Positions 9,649 to 22,412 of a stretch of DNA of 64,000 bases are shown here, piece by piece. The DNA lies in assembly GCA_021018815.1 (NCBI GenBank), contig JAITYX010000052.1, forward strand, positions 672,501 through 736,500. The letters run 5' to 3'. The stretch is from Talinum fruticosum. Lineage: Eukaryota > Streptophyta > Magnoliopsida > Caryophyllales > Talinaceae. Made by a program: the position numbers and the translations under genes. Each line of letters opens with the position of its first letter. Positions within the stretch are counted from its first letter, which is position 1. Under the pieces are notes generated by a model, which was not told the DNA's origin, did not search any database, and saw only the letters and a list, made by a program, of their open reading frames with translations.

Positions 9649-12600
9649 ATGGCATTAAGAAGAATTCTGCAGAAAAAATGCTTGCACAAGAAGCTTGAAA
9701 ATCAATTTGCTGTGTCCTCGTTCTCCACTCTTTCTTCTCAGGCAGAAGTCTCTGAACCTCCAAAACTCCCTCATTTCGATTACCAACCAAAGCCTTATAA
9801 AGGACCATTGACTGATGAGGTTTTACAGAAGCGCAAGAAGTTTCTTGGTCCTTCCCTCTTCCACTACTATCAGAAGCCTGTAAGTGACATGAGATTCTTT
9901 ACGCCTCGCGTTGTCCCTCGATCCCTTTTTTAAAAATCTTCCTAAATGGGAAAGAAACACACATCTTGTAAGGAAGGTTAATTTTTGTCAATAGCAACAA
10001 TTAACTTACGATCTTATTTTTCTTGGAAAAGGCCCTTTAGTAAGAGGTAATATGTGTTGATCATTGTTGCTGTCAACTAACACAATTATGTGTCCAAGGT
10101 TTATATTTCCAAAGTCCTACTGGATTCACTATTGCGTATATTTACATTCAAAATTCTTGTACTATAATCTTCTTACTAATTGGACCAAGTTATCTCAGGA
10201 TAGAAAAACAAGGCTAAATTGAAGTTAGTAGGTAGCATTCGAACATAGGAAAAAAATGTCAAAAGTTATTAACAAGCTATGATAAGAGATACTCCATTTT
10301 AAAATACATGTCACTTTAACTAATTTGTTTTTTTCACAATATCTGTCACTTTCCAATTCCAATGACATATTAATGATTAGTTTACCAATTTTGTCCTTAT
10401 TAATTGCTTTTTTCCTCTCCTTTTTTCATTGATTTTCTTCATTTCCAATGAAATCTTGGGACAACTTGGTCTTTTGACACAAATCTTGTCATGAATTTTG
10501 TGTTTCCTTGGTATTCCTCATAAACATAAAGCGATAAACACATACATATGTGCGTACATACGTGTACATGTACATATATGTACATGTATGTATATGTCAG
10601 TATTGTGTTTTTCTTTTTCTCAAAACAAATTGTATGTGGGCTGAGGCAAAATGCTCACATCTTGACTTTGATATAACTTTTCTTGTATATCCTTATCAAG
10701 CTCTGTGCATATGTTTGTGTTTTTCCCCACAAAATCTGTTATATATGTATGTGTGACAAGAACGGCAGCGACAACAATGTTCCATCACCTATTTTCAGCT
10801 TTTCACCTCCATCAATATACTCTCTGAACATTCTAAAATTTGTAAGAGTTGTCATATTATACCATGAAGAAATTTCTACCATTAACATCTATTGCCAAAA
10901 CACTTATGTAATGTTTGTGGCATCTCAGTAAATAACACAATGTACATATTAACACCATTAACAGATACTGCCGAGGTGAAACTCTTCCAAAAGTTAATAT
11001 CAGACTTAAGTTATATTTGTGAGAGTGTTAGAAACACATACTGCCTACACCTATCACACCAGTCACCAAACCTTGTAGCTCATGTGGAATTCTTTTCGTC
11101 TATTCCTGCTGTTGGGGGTACTCCTTTTATGCTTCCGTGAGAAATTGTTAGGACTATCAGATGATCTAAAACAAGTGTGAATGGTCCATATTAAAATCTT
11201 GAAGATTGTCATGTTTTAGCTGGTATTGGTCATGCATTGTTCTATGTTCAATTGGTCTGTAACACTGGTTGCCATTTGTTTAGCTCAATATCGTGGAGGG
11301 CAAGATGCAGTATCTATTTGATGAGACAGGCAGACGTTATCTTGATGCATTTGCGGGAATTGTCACTGTATCTTGTGGACATTGCCATCCAGATATTCTG
11401 AATGCTGTTACAGAGCAAAGCAAGTTTCTTCAGCACGCTACTACCATATATTTACATCATGCTATAGCTGACTTTGCAGAGGCATTGGCATCAAAAATGC
11501 CTGGAAACCTAAAAGTAACTCTCTAATTCTATTTAGTATATCTTGGTCCATCTATTGTAATTTGTCACATTTCATAATGTCAGATGTATTGTTCTCTATT
11601 TTGCTGTAAACTGTTGATGTCTTCTTATTGAGTCTAATGACAGTCGTTCTCATCAACAGGCTTTCAACTAGGGCTTAGTGTTTTAAAGTTTTCATCAAGC
11701 CTAAAATAATAATTTAGTCAAAAGACTAGTTCTAGTCTCTAATGTTGAATTGAAGATGTGTTTACTATCATCATTTAGCAAAAATCTAGCATTTTAAAGA
11801 TAGTATTATTAACATCTTATAAAGTTAGAGGAACAATTCACCTTTATTTCCGCCCTTGTTCATTTTACCCCATCTGCTAAAATATGATATATCCATGTGT
11901 TATATGTCATTTGTGTCCAGACGTTAACCCAGCAACTAGTTTTGCTGATATATTTTCTACCATAAGCTAGATAAATAATTATCCGCTGAAAGTTGAAATA
12001 CGACGGCTCTGTCCAGCTAAATAGTTGCCAACCACTCAGATAACTATCAACTGTATACATAACTAGTTTTGGATGACAGGGATGAATCTAACCGTCCTTT
12101 GTTGAGTCTGTCAGTATGTGCATAAACATACGTCACTTCCCCCAGGAAGTTCTTTTGCTTTTAGCTTTCTCAAATTTTATTCTTTTCAATAACTTTTCAC
12201 TAGACTATACAAATTCATACCTTTATTTAGATAAGGTTGGAGTCTGTGTTTACATTTTTACTTTCACTTCCAAAATAAGTTTATGACCAATTTATTTTCT
12301 TTAAAGATTACAACATATTCATGATCATGAGAGTTAACAAGGACTATCATTTAAATGTTTCATGCATCTACTCTTGGAAACATACATGTACAATGTATAT
12401 TTGCTCCTTCTCTTCACCTGATTTATTTTACTATATATGCTGAACCTGATTGAGATTTATTATTCATAGTTGCATGTCCTTTGACCACCAATTCTACATC
12501 TGATTTCAAGGAAACATTGTGCTTTCTGATCACTTTAGAAGTAGTTCTCCCAGAGTTTCCACAATCCCGGTAGACTTAGATATGGTCATCCTGAATTATA

Positions 12601-15600
12601 TATAATCTATTCTATTGTCTCACGTGTAAAGTGTTAAAGGAGACATCAATTATGCACTGGAGGTGGGGGAATGGCCTTTCTGCTTCTTTGTGCCTTAAAC
12701 TTGGCTTTTAATTATGCAGGTTGTATATTTTGTGAATTCTGGGACTGAAGCAAATGAATTAGCAATGTTAATGGCAAGGCTTTACACCGGTAATCATGGT
12801 ATGGTTTCACTAAGAAATGCCTACCATGGTGGAAGTTCTGGTGCACTTGGATTGACAGCCTTAAATACATGGAAATACGCAATACCGCAGGTTTTTGTTT
12901 CTGTTAATCAAGTCAAGATTTCTTCAAATTACTTTTACAGATGCTTTTTCAGTTTTATTGTTTAAAGTCTGAATTAGTATTCATTCCTCTTCATGTGGAT
13001 TATCTTTCCTTGCAAAGTTCATTTATGATTCGACTGAATAGTAGCAAGTAGCCTTCATGTGGATTGTTGCTCATCATGACTACTTGATACTTGATTATAA
13101 GTACTCCAATGAATTTTCGTCTTTGTCCCTAATATGGCATAACATCAATGTTACTTCATATCCTTTTACTGGTATTATTTTTCTTTGGCTCCAGCCTAAA
13201 TCTTTTGTCATAGGACTATTCCAATGAATTCAAAAGGTAGATGAAACCAGATTTAGTGCCTTTTTTCCTGCTCTTTGCAAGCTCTACCTTGAGCACCCTA
13301 GGGAAGTTTCACAAAACTTGTCTAATTTGCCTGATAACTTCCTTTCTCTTCGCTAGATCTTGGACTTGTAATTAGGAAGTCTTGATAACCATGTGGTCAT
13401 TGAATATACTGGGAACTGGCAAGGATTCAAAAATTGTGAAGGAACTTCTGTTTGGAAGTAATGTTAAATTTTAATTCCATAGTATGAGTTATGTACAAAG
13501 CTTAGACAACAAACACACTCCTAGGAGGCCTCCAATAAAAATATAAAAAATCCTAATCATTATGTTTACCTAGGACTCCCGTTTTGTTTGTTATGCTTAT
13601 GTTGGATATGGATATGGAATGGATGTACTTGTATTGGACATAGGCACACAGCATGGTGTGTGTCTAAGAATTGGATATGTGAATCCTAATCATTATGTTT
13701 ACCTAGGACTCCCGTTTTGTTTGTTATGCTTATGTTGGGTATGGATATGGAATGGATGTACTTGTATTGGACATAGGCACACAGCATGGTGTGTGTCTAA
13801 GAATTGGATATGTGGCGACATGCCCCCAATTCTTTGGTTGTGGGGTTGAGTTCCTTCCATCTTCCTATCTAGGCCTTCCTCTTGGAGCTTCTTACAAATG
13901 CAAAGGAGTGTGGGAACCAATAGTAGAAAGGTTTCAAAGGAGATTGGCCGGTTGGAAATCTAAGTTGCTGTCTAAAGGAGGTAAACTTACATTATTGCGA
14001 AGCACCTTATGGAGTCTCCCTGTTTATTTCATGTCTTTGTTTACCGTTCCTGTCAGTATTGCCACTCAATTAGAGAAAATCATGAGAGACTTTCTTTGGT
14101 CTGCTGATGATGAAAGTAGGATTTTTCACTACAGCAGTTGGGATGATGTTTGTCGTCCTAAACATGGGGGTGACCTTGGTTGTTAGACCTCTCCGCTTGA
14201 TGAACGAAACTCTCTAGGCCAAGTGGCTCTGGAGATTTGCTAAGGGAGAGAACACTTTATTGAAAGAAATGATTGCCACAAAATATGGGGTCGATAATTC
14301 CGGGTGGTGAAGCAAAAAGAGTCGTTATGGTCATGGGGTTGGCTACTAGAAATCTATTTCTAGTGGTTTGGACTGGTTTTGTTCTCTTGTGCATTTTAAG
14401 GTGAAAAACGGGTTGAAGGTTTTGTTTTGACATGATATTTGGTGGGGAGATAAACCTTTCAAGATTTAAATCCCATATCTTTTCAGGATGGCTCGTTTGA
14501 AAGATGCTACAGTACAAGAAATAATTTCTTGGAATGGCATCCAAAATCATTGGAATTTGGCTTTCCTGAGAAGCCCAAAGGATTGGGAAGAAGAGAGTGT
14601 GTGGCCAGGAAAGCGTTGCTTGCATATACAGAGCTTTACTTTGAGGGTGATGATGAGGTTATTTGGCCGCATGATTCGAGTGGGCATTTTTCTGTTAAGA
14701 GTTTCTATAAAGAGGTTTTTGAAAGGTCGAATCATCTTTACTTTCCATATGAGGCAATTTGAGTCTAAAGCTCCCACCAAAGCATGTTTTCTAGCTTGGG
14801 TGGCCACTTTAAGGAAGATTCCAACAGAGGACATGCTAAAAAGGAGAAATTTTAAGTTGCCTAGTAGTGTGCGATGTGCCTAGCGGAGGAAAAATTTGCT
14901 GACCCCTTTTTTTCATTGCCGGTGGGTCACTACTTTATGGCATTTGTGTTTCTCTTTGATGGGGTTTAGTTGGGTGCAACCTTTTATGGTAAAAGATGTT
15001 TTGCTTGTGTGGAAAAGAAGGTTGAAGAAAGGTTGGGTTCTACGAGTTTGGAAGTTGATGCCATTAGCTATTTGGTGGAGTACTTGGATGGAGAGGAATT
15101 GTCGGATTTTTGAGGGAAAGGCGAGGTCCTTTGATGATTTCAAAATTTACTTTTTGAGAACTTTGTATAGTTGGAGTCAAGTTCTCGATCACAGTACGAA
15201 GTTGACTTTTTGGGATTTTGTTGATAAAATTATTGTTCAGAGCTTGAGGGCTTGATTATTTTGTGTTTTCCCCTTTTGTACATGGGTGACATCCCCTTGG
15301 TGTCTTTTAATACATATTTTGTGATTACTCTAAAAAATGAGAAGAAGCCAAGAATGGTTAACAGATCTTCTTGTCTTGTTATCGGGCGATACTGGTGTTG
15401 TGACTCAGGCGTTAAGTATTGGTGTTTTTGGTCATAAGCGCGTATGATTGTGGGTTTAGATTTAAATATTATGAAATTCCTTGTAAAATTAGTGTTTAAC
15501 ATTGGATTTTCCATTTTTTATGAGAAGTCCCCATATATGTGTCCGAATTTAAGGCAGTTCCTCTATTTCATAATTTTAGATCTTTTATAAGCCAAAGTCT

Positions 15601-18572
15601 TGATTCCTTACTTATAGTCGACACCTATGTCTATTCCCATGTAACATGGCCTCACCACTTTGCACCAGTTTGTGCGAATCACCAACTCCTAGGAAGAATG
15701 TTGAATCACGCAAACTCATCATATTAGAAAAGTTAAGTCTCAGGCAGACATCAGAGAAGTATTTGTACTTCTGCAATCATTTCCCGAATTAATAGCAATT
15801 AAAACCCAAATTGATTGCATATTCACATGACTTGGGAACAGGAATATTTTCAAATTTTTCTCTGCATTCCTTTGCTTCTGCTGATGCCTTCTGCCTAACC
15901 CTCAAGCCTAGATTAATACTTGGAGTATAAAAGTAAGCAAAGCATGTGTATATGATGTTAAATTGGCGCATATGGGATTGCTGCTTAATCCTACCTCAAA
16001 GGTCCACAGATTGTGTTTCCCCGCCTCATGCCTGATTGGGGCGCTATCTTCACCTGCCTTTATACCTTGATCATTTATGATCATCAAGCTTGAATTAGCT
16101 GAAGAACACACAACAGTTTGAGATTGATCAGCCATGTTGAAGAAGAAAAACCAGCTCCCTGCATCAAGAGAGCATGATATCTTGTGCCTTTTTTTATTTC
16201 AACTACAGTTTTTGTGTCAGAAAGCTTTTTCTTTTGAACAAACTTTCATCAAAGTTGGAATGAAAGTATTAGTTTTTCACTTCTTGTGAAGAATCTCTAA
16301 AGATGTGCGTATGTATGCAGGGTGACATTCATCATGTCATAAATCCAGATCCCTACCGTGGCGTCTTTGGTTCAGATGCTTATGCTTATGCTAGAGATGT
16401 AAAAGATTTCATAGATTATGGTACATCGGGGAAAATTGCTGGTTTCGTTGCTGAAACAATTCAGGTTTTTATCCTTCACCTTGCTATATTTCTTGAAGAT
16501 CCATGCTTTTTCAGACATTATGACTCAGCTTCTAGATTTACCGTTGTCTCTCTTTTGGCTTGCTTTAGGGTGTTGGAGGAGCTGTTGAATTAGCCCCTGG
16601 ATATTTGAAGCTGGTATATGACATTGTGCGGAATGCCGGAGGCGTCTGCATAGCCGATGAGGTGCAAACAGGATTTGGTCGCACAGGGAGTCATTACTGG
16701 GGGTTTGAGACTCAAGGCGTCATCCCTGACATAGTGACAATGGCAAAGGTCCCAAGTTCTATCAAGTAGCTTCTGTTAGCATTGATACCTAATAATTTCA
16801 TTCAATTTGAATGCTCTACTGCTGTTAGTGACTTAGTTTGAATTGTCCATGGATGGATATAACCTATCAATATTTAAAATTCACATTTCAGGGAATTGGT
16901 AATGGCCTACCTTTGGGAGCAGTAGTGACCACGCCTGAAATTGCTAGTGTATTGGCTCAGAAAATTCAATTCAACACTTTTGGTGGCAACCCTGTCTGTT
17001 CCGCAGGAGGGCTTGCTGTGCTCAGGGTAATTGATAAGGAGAAGCGTCAAGAGCACTGTGCCAAAGTTGGTTCCCACCTGATTGACCGTTTGAAGCATCT
17101 GCAGCAGAAACATGATAGTATGTACTCCTTGACTTATTTTCTCTGATCATTGTAGAGTAATGGTATTATCTTTGTAATAACTACAACAATGAACTATATG
17201 ATCACTAATAAGAAAAATAAAATAGGATAATTACTATCCTGGGGGAAAAAGAGTACTTGTGATAAGATAATTATGTCCTGGGGCTAGCAAAGCTTTGAAG
17301 TCCTCATGTAAGGGCAAGCTGTTTTCATGAGAAACCCAAAAATGAAATAAATATTAAATGGCTCAAGTTCTGGAGTCCATCTGTCCCAACTTCTAACCTG
17401 ACTGCCAGCCCTGTTGTTCTCTATTGCCTTACAAGCCATATTGCCATAACCCACTGAGCTACTGCTATTGGACTGACGTAGCTTTTCCAATTGGCTATAG
17501 GTGCTGGAAATGAGATTTAGAAAGGAGTAATCATAAATCTTTCTTTGTGGCATTTGGCCTCAATTTTCTGTTGTTACGGCACGAGGCATCCGTCACCTAG
17601 TTAGTGCTATTCGACTGAATCCCGTTCTATTGGAATGTTGGTGAAAGATATTAGTTCCATCCTTTGACAGGCTGCAAACATTGGTTTTAAAAGATTCATC
17701 ATAGGATATCAATTCAACTGAATCCCGTTCTCGGTTGTCCTACATGAAATGCCATATAGTGGGTGTGAAGCTATTTATTTTTTGTACTAGGTGCATCTTA
17801 GTGGTAAATTAAATTTTGGCTCGCATCTCGGTTCAATATTGTGGAGTTGGATGAATGTATTTCTTTCTTGTATTAACTTGGTGCCTAGCTTTGTACAGTA
17901 ATTGCTTACTTAATCTCTGACACGTGATAGTCTTTCTTGCTTGTTAATGCTTGCTCTGTAGAAGCTTTATGATATTTTAACGATTTTCTACTATTTAATG
18001 ATTCTTATTATGTTGAAATCAGTGCATCAGAATTTGATAGCATACTTTTTGTGAAATCTTGTCTTGCAGTCATTGGGGATGTGAGAGGAAGGGGTTTGAT
18101 GGTGGGGATAGAATTGGTGACTGACAGGACAGAAAAAACTCCTGCCAAATCAGAAACCGGGGTTGTGTTCGAAAAACTTAGAGGTAAGAAGACTTAATAT
18201 GCCCTTTCGATTTGGGTGTTTTTGACTGCTGCTGCTTCACTGATTCATGTCAATGCCTCCATTTTTAGAGCTCGGAGTTCTTGTTGGCAAAGGAGGTCTG
18301 CATGGAAACGTTTTCAGGATAAAACCACCTATGTGTTTCTCCCTGGACGATGCAGGTAAATAGCCTCGTTTCTTTCTTTGGAAAATAAGTTGTTTTCTCC
18401 GGTTTCACCACCTTTTTTGTTTTGGGGGGGAATTGTTTGATTCAACATTGTTTGGCAGTATGCTGTGGACTGAAATTGTGAACTTTTATAATTGCATCTG
18501 TTTGATGAACTATTGCCTGCTTTTGCAGATTTTGTTGTTGATGCTTTGGATTATGCCTTGACGAAGCTGTAG
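9649..18572 (+). CDS. AGT2: Alanine:glyoxylate aminotransferase 2 homolog, mitochondrial
   Basis: Class III PLP-dependent aminotransferase, 475 aa. Exons: 9649-9879, 11284-11514, 12720-12890, 16321-16464, 16569-16748, 16892-17117, 18070-18183, 18269-18355, 18529-18572. All are GT-AG, phases agree and there is no internal stop. Residues 1-30 are Arg/Lys/Ser-rich without acids ([15 protein letters not shown]), fitting a mitochondrial presequence. Seen motifs: [10 protein letters not shown] (160-169), PLP-ring-binding Asp289 in [12 protein letters not shown], and Schiff-base Lys319 in TMAKGIGNG, which falls on the last codon of exon 5. Length matches the plant AGT2 family (about 476 aa). The family moves amino groups between alanine and glyoxylate or related substrates. 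It is distinct from peroxisomal photorespiratory AGT1, and the paralog PYD4 acts on beta-alanine, so the exact substrate is inferred. The 9649 ATG was chosen because upstream in-frame codons contain no ATG. Confidence 0.95.
13553..13806 (+). repeat. 133-bp direct tandem duplication at the LINE 5' end
   Basis: Two nearly identical copies with period 133 (for example GGATGTACTTGTATTGGACA at 13620 and 13753). One visible difference is GGATATGG against GGGTATGG. It sits at the 5' edge of the LINE fragment in intron 3 of the aminotransferase gene. Confidence 0.85.
13553..15345 (+). mobile_element. 5'-truncated LINE (non-LTR retrotransposon), in aminotransferase intron 3
   Basis: Translation of 13800-14186 shows the end of a plant LINE reverse transcriptase: [46 protein letters not shown] and DFLWSADDE. 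14530-15255, in changing frames, carries the zinc-finger-type C-terminus (HFSVKSFY ... [24 protein letters not shown]). The 3' end has a short A-rich tail near 15333. Stops and frame changes make it inactive. It lies in the sense orientation within a 3.4-kb intron. Confidence 0.85.
15789..16135 (-). CDS. Unrecognised antisense two-exon coding-like locus (80 aa) in intron 3
   Basis: ATG at 16133-16135 in a good plant context (CAACATGGCTG) opens 47 codons to a GTAGG donor at 15994. A GGTTAGGCAG acceptor before 15890 resumes in the same phase for 33 codons to TAA at 15789-15791. The product starts [16 protein letters not shown] and ends [12 protein letters not shown]. It is hydrophilic, with four Cys and no obvious signal or membrane segment. 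I do not recognise the family. It could be a fragment of a gene moved into the intron, or a chance open frame. The start context, donor, acceptor and phase agreement are the only evidence. Confidence 0.3.
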
Positions 18573-18678
18573 AGACTGGTTTCATAGAGCACAGAGATGA
18601 TCGAGTAGTGGGCAACTTTGATGTTGAGTGCTACAGATCATCTACAGGTTGCTGGGAATTTATCTGAAATGCTAACAG

Positions 18679-19548
18679 GTATTTCTTCTCCTGATATCTG
18701 TATTCCATCTATCAACACATATACAAGTGCACCCTTTCTTGCACTCACTAGCTATAGCTCGTGAACTGAGTAAGTATTTTGATTAAAAAACATTTGAATA
18801 ATGACCATCATTTTTCTTGCTTTGGTTGGATTTGGGAGGAAACAGTGGAGAACATAAGTAACAAATTAACTCGTGCACTGAGAGAGTATTTTGATTTAAA
18901 AACATTTGAATAGTGACAATCATTTTTCTTGCTTTGGTTAGATTTGGGAGGAAACAGAGGAGAACATAAGTAACAAATTAACTCGATTCGTGACAAATGA
19001 ATCAGATATTTAGATTGAAAAGTAAGAACAAAAGTCATTTATTTCTTACCATCGATAAGTATATAATCCTTCAATACCATGTTTTCCTCACTAAATTTTA
19101 ACCAATTTTACTTCAAGTCTATTAGTTTTGGATGATACTTTGGAATTTTTAAATATTCAGTTTTGAGTACATCGAATAATTTGCTGTGACAATTATCCGA
19201 AAATAGTGCTAAAAGATTTTCATATGGATTAGTCCAACTCAATATGGGATATCAAATCAGGAACGAGAAAAGCACTTGAATTAGGTCATCTTTGGCATAC
19301 ATCGTACAGAACATTGCATAATGTATGCATATATCATGAATAAGAAAGCTTATTAATCTCGTATAAGTGGTATGGTGTTTATGAATGATGGAATGGCATC
19401 CTTGACATCTATTTGTTCTTGTCTCATTTTCACTAATTACATAAATTCCATGAATAGCACTGGATACTGATGCATTATTTTTGCTGTATTCAGGATACCT
19501 ATTAGGTTATATAGCTAACTCATGTTAACTCGTTTCCAATATTCTCAG
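18679..19548 (+). other. Possible 3'-UTR intron of the aminotransferase gene
   Basis: CTAACAG|GTATTT at 18679 and ATTCTCAG| ending 19548 would remove 870 bases after the stop codon. It contains a 112-bp tandem duplication. An alternative is simple termination soon after 18700. Confidence 0.3.
18759..18985 (+). repeat. 112-bp tandem duplication
   Basis: Copies 18759-18870 and 18871-18985 share TTTTTCTTGCTTTGGTT and TAAGTAACAAATTAACTCG with a few substitutions. Non-coding, downstream of the aminotransferase stop. Confidence 0.85.
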
Positions 19549-19749
19549 AATCCTGACTAAGAAACTGAAGTGACGATGAATTCACTCAAGGGAAATGCTC
19601 AACTGGATCAGATAAATGCTGTATATGAGCGTCTGTTGGAACCTTCGTGTTAATCTTTGTGTTGTTTTTCCATCATGTAAAGTTTGGGAACAACTGCTGT
19701 GTATTATGCAATAATGTTGGTTTCACTGACTTGTGTACGTCGTGTTTAT

Positions 19750-22180
19750 TCTAAAATTGATATTAGTTTATAGTTTAGAATGTTACATTAAGCAAACTTC
19801 AAGAGTTTCATATAACAAAAATATCACAATCAAATGGATGAAACATTCTATTACATGATTATTGAACTAGCAATTATTTTTAATCATCAGTTGGGTAAAA
19901 CTTGAAAAAGAGATACAAATACCGTAAATTCGTAAATTCTTATATTCATTTAGGAGCATATATTTTTAAGGACACGTTATTATGTTAGGTTTACAAAACT
20001 TCCTATTTTTCTTTTTGTTTAACCATTGATTGACATATGTCTTGGCCTCGAGAGCATATATTTCAAAGTATATAATTAACGTTCTGAATTTGAAGTATAT
20101 AATTAATGTTCTGGGAAAAAAAAAGTTACTGACTACAGTATTCTCCTAACTAAAGTATAAAAATCAAAATCAAAATCCCCAAATTATTGCTACTACAACA
20201 AGGGCTCACAAAATTCGATATTATAAGAAATAAAACGATAAGAAGTTTAGTAATAGTGCCCATGATAGAGGAGGATAAGTGGGAAGCAAGATTTGTTCGA
20301 TCCAAACTCGTTAGGGCCTGAGGGCTTACACGGCATAAGTGAATAGGTGTAATTTATTTGAAGTGTTTTCATTGGGTTTTTTTGGGCTTACCACATTTTT
20401 GGTATTTGACATTAATTTTTTCAATACATAAATTTTAATTTTATTTTTTAAGTATAAAATTCGTTCGTTCAAAAAATGTTCGAGATACATATTTTGTATA
20501 TCTCAATTACAGACAGTATGTGGCACCTTAACTTTTATCACTCCTAAGTTTGGATGCATATTTGATCAAGTTTAGATTCCGGTGAGAATTAGAAGAAAAA
20601 AATTAAGTGAAATGACCGGTTTGTCGTCATCATTGTTTAGTTGCATGGGTAGGTAAGTTTGTGTTAGTCATTTATCTAAAGGTTGGTTTATTGGGGTTGA
20701 AAGTTTTAACATAAATGTACATCTAAACCAGTTATTTTTAGTGAGGAAAAAGAAATTGAATTAGGGAAAATTAGTCATTTTACTTGTTTTTAAAATATTT
20801 TGGAAAATCTGAGCCGGATTAAATATAAATCTAAACTCTTGAATATTGATCTGTGATAAGTATAAAAAAATATGTTTTTATTAGTTTTTAAATTATCTTG
20901 ATCCCACATTTATGTGCTACACATAATATTGCATGAGATTAGAGGGAAAAACTACGGTATTGAATTTGCTTGCTAAGATTGGATTAAGAAAGTGTTAGAG
21001 AGAATAGAATTTGGTACCTTTGTAGCATTTAGAGGATAACAAACTTGCTTTCTTAGTCCCCCGCCTCTGAAATACTCCGACGAAGACGATTACGTGTTTA
21101 AAAATATAAAGTATGTTCGGATTATGGAGCCTAATGGATGCTTTAGACTTGATAAAATCGCGTTACGAGATAAGAAATGGCAAACACGGGCAAGGGACAT
21201 CAAGCACGGGGCTTTTTGAGCGAAAAGACGAAAAGCACCGGGGCAGCAGCCAACGGGGGTACCCGTGCCGGCTACAAGCACGCCTCGTGCCGGCTGCCCA
21301 GGTGTCCTCGGATGCTGATTTTGGCCGTTTTGTGTCGATTTCTTGTGGGCTAATGCGTGTTTAAGGCTCCTTAATGATTGGTTTATGCCTTGTAAATGCG
21401 GTAAGGTCCTATAATCGTTATAAAATGAGTGTATCCTCCATTTTTGTAAGTAAGGAAGTAGTGAAGTACAAGGTGTAAGTTAGTATAAGCTTGAGTGAAA
21501 ATTCCATGTAACTACTTGAAATCTAGTGCATCGATTTGTGGTTTTTTTCCTATTTTAGTTTTTTTACGTTGAAAAATCTTGTGTCCCATTTCTTATTTTA
21601 TTTTCTTTTGTTTAAATTTTATTGTTTGTGAGTCCCAATCTTAATAAAGTATAATCCCATACCGACGTATACAACCTATCAAATATCTTCGCAGTTCAAG
21701 TTCATAACTAACACCACCATATTCATCTCTAAATTTTTAAATGTTGGTGAGAGCATATAGTAGTAAGTGAAAGAAAGACTAGGGTCACAAAATCTCCCTA
21801 TGTTTTCGTTCGTCTAACCATCTCGTTGACATATATATGACGATGAGTAGATACTCCCGAGTGCATATAAGACATTATAATATTAACCAATGATTTTTCC
21901 CTATATATAAGGGAAAAATATTCATTTCTATATTATACTTTTAGAAGTATACACTTTCATAAAAGATATAATTATACACAACTTAAAACTTGCGTATATA
22001 AAAAACATATATGAATAAAATATGTCGTATGACTCCCAAGAGTAATTACACCCACGAGTCACGAGTACAATATCGGTTACTAAAACATGTAGAGTTGTAT
22101 GGGTGCAATTAAACCTTTAACAATTACCTTTGAGTTTAAGAAAATGGCACGCATCATGATCCACGCTGCAATTAATTAAT
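19750..22180. other. Intergenic region with a GC-rich island
   Basis: Mostly AT-rich and featureless. The exception is about 21170-21320, markedly GC-rich with repeated CCGGCT/GTGCC words (GTGCCGGCTACAAGCACG). It may be the remnant of an LTR of an unidentified retroelement. No paired LTR, coding domain or target duplication was found. Confidence 0.4.
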
Positions 22181-22383
22181 GTTTGGACTAGGGGTGAATA
22201 GAAATACCAGGTACCCGATGCCAAATTCGGACTCGATATGGACTCGAATTGTGTCCGAAATCAGTTTTACTTTCTTAAGATTGGTTGGAATAAGGTTTAG
22301 GATCGGGTATGGAGACCCACAATCTAACTCATTACCCGAGAATCGATCATATAATTTTTAAAAACCTATATTATACATATATA

Positions 22384-22412
22384 CTAGCTTTCGATCCGTG
22401 TGTTACACTGGA
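22384..22412 (-). repeat. Helitron-like 3' terminus
   Basis: On the minus strand an imperfect hairpin (stem CC-GTGT with ACAC-GG, one bulge) is followed after about ten bases by CTAG and then T, the pattern of a Helitron 3' end (hairpin plus CTRR, inserted before T). The matching 5' end could not be fixed. Confidence 0.45.

Noticed and set aside
10300..10440. Possible Stowaway or Mutator MITE (TACTCCATTTTAAAATACATGTCAC)
   Set aside because: Only one end resembles a known MITE terminus. I found no matching inverted end or target duplication in intron 1 of the aminotransferase gene.
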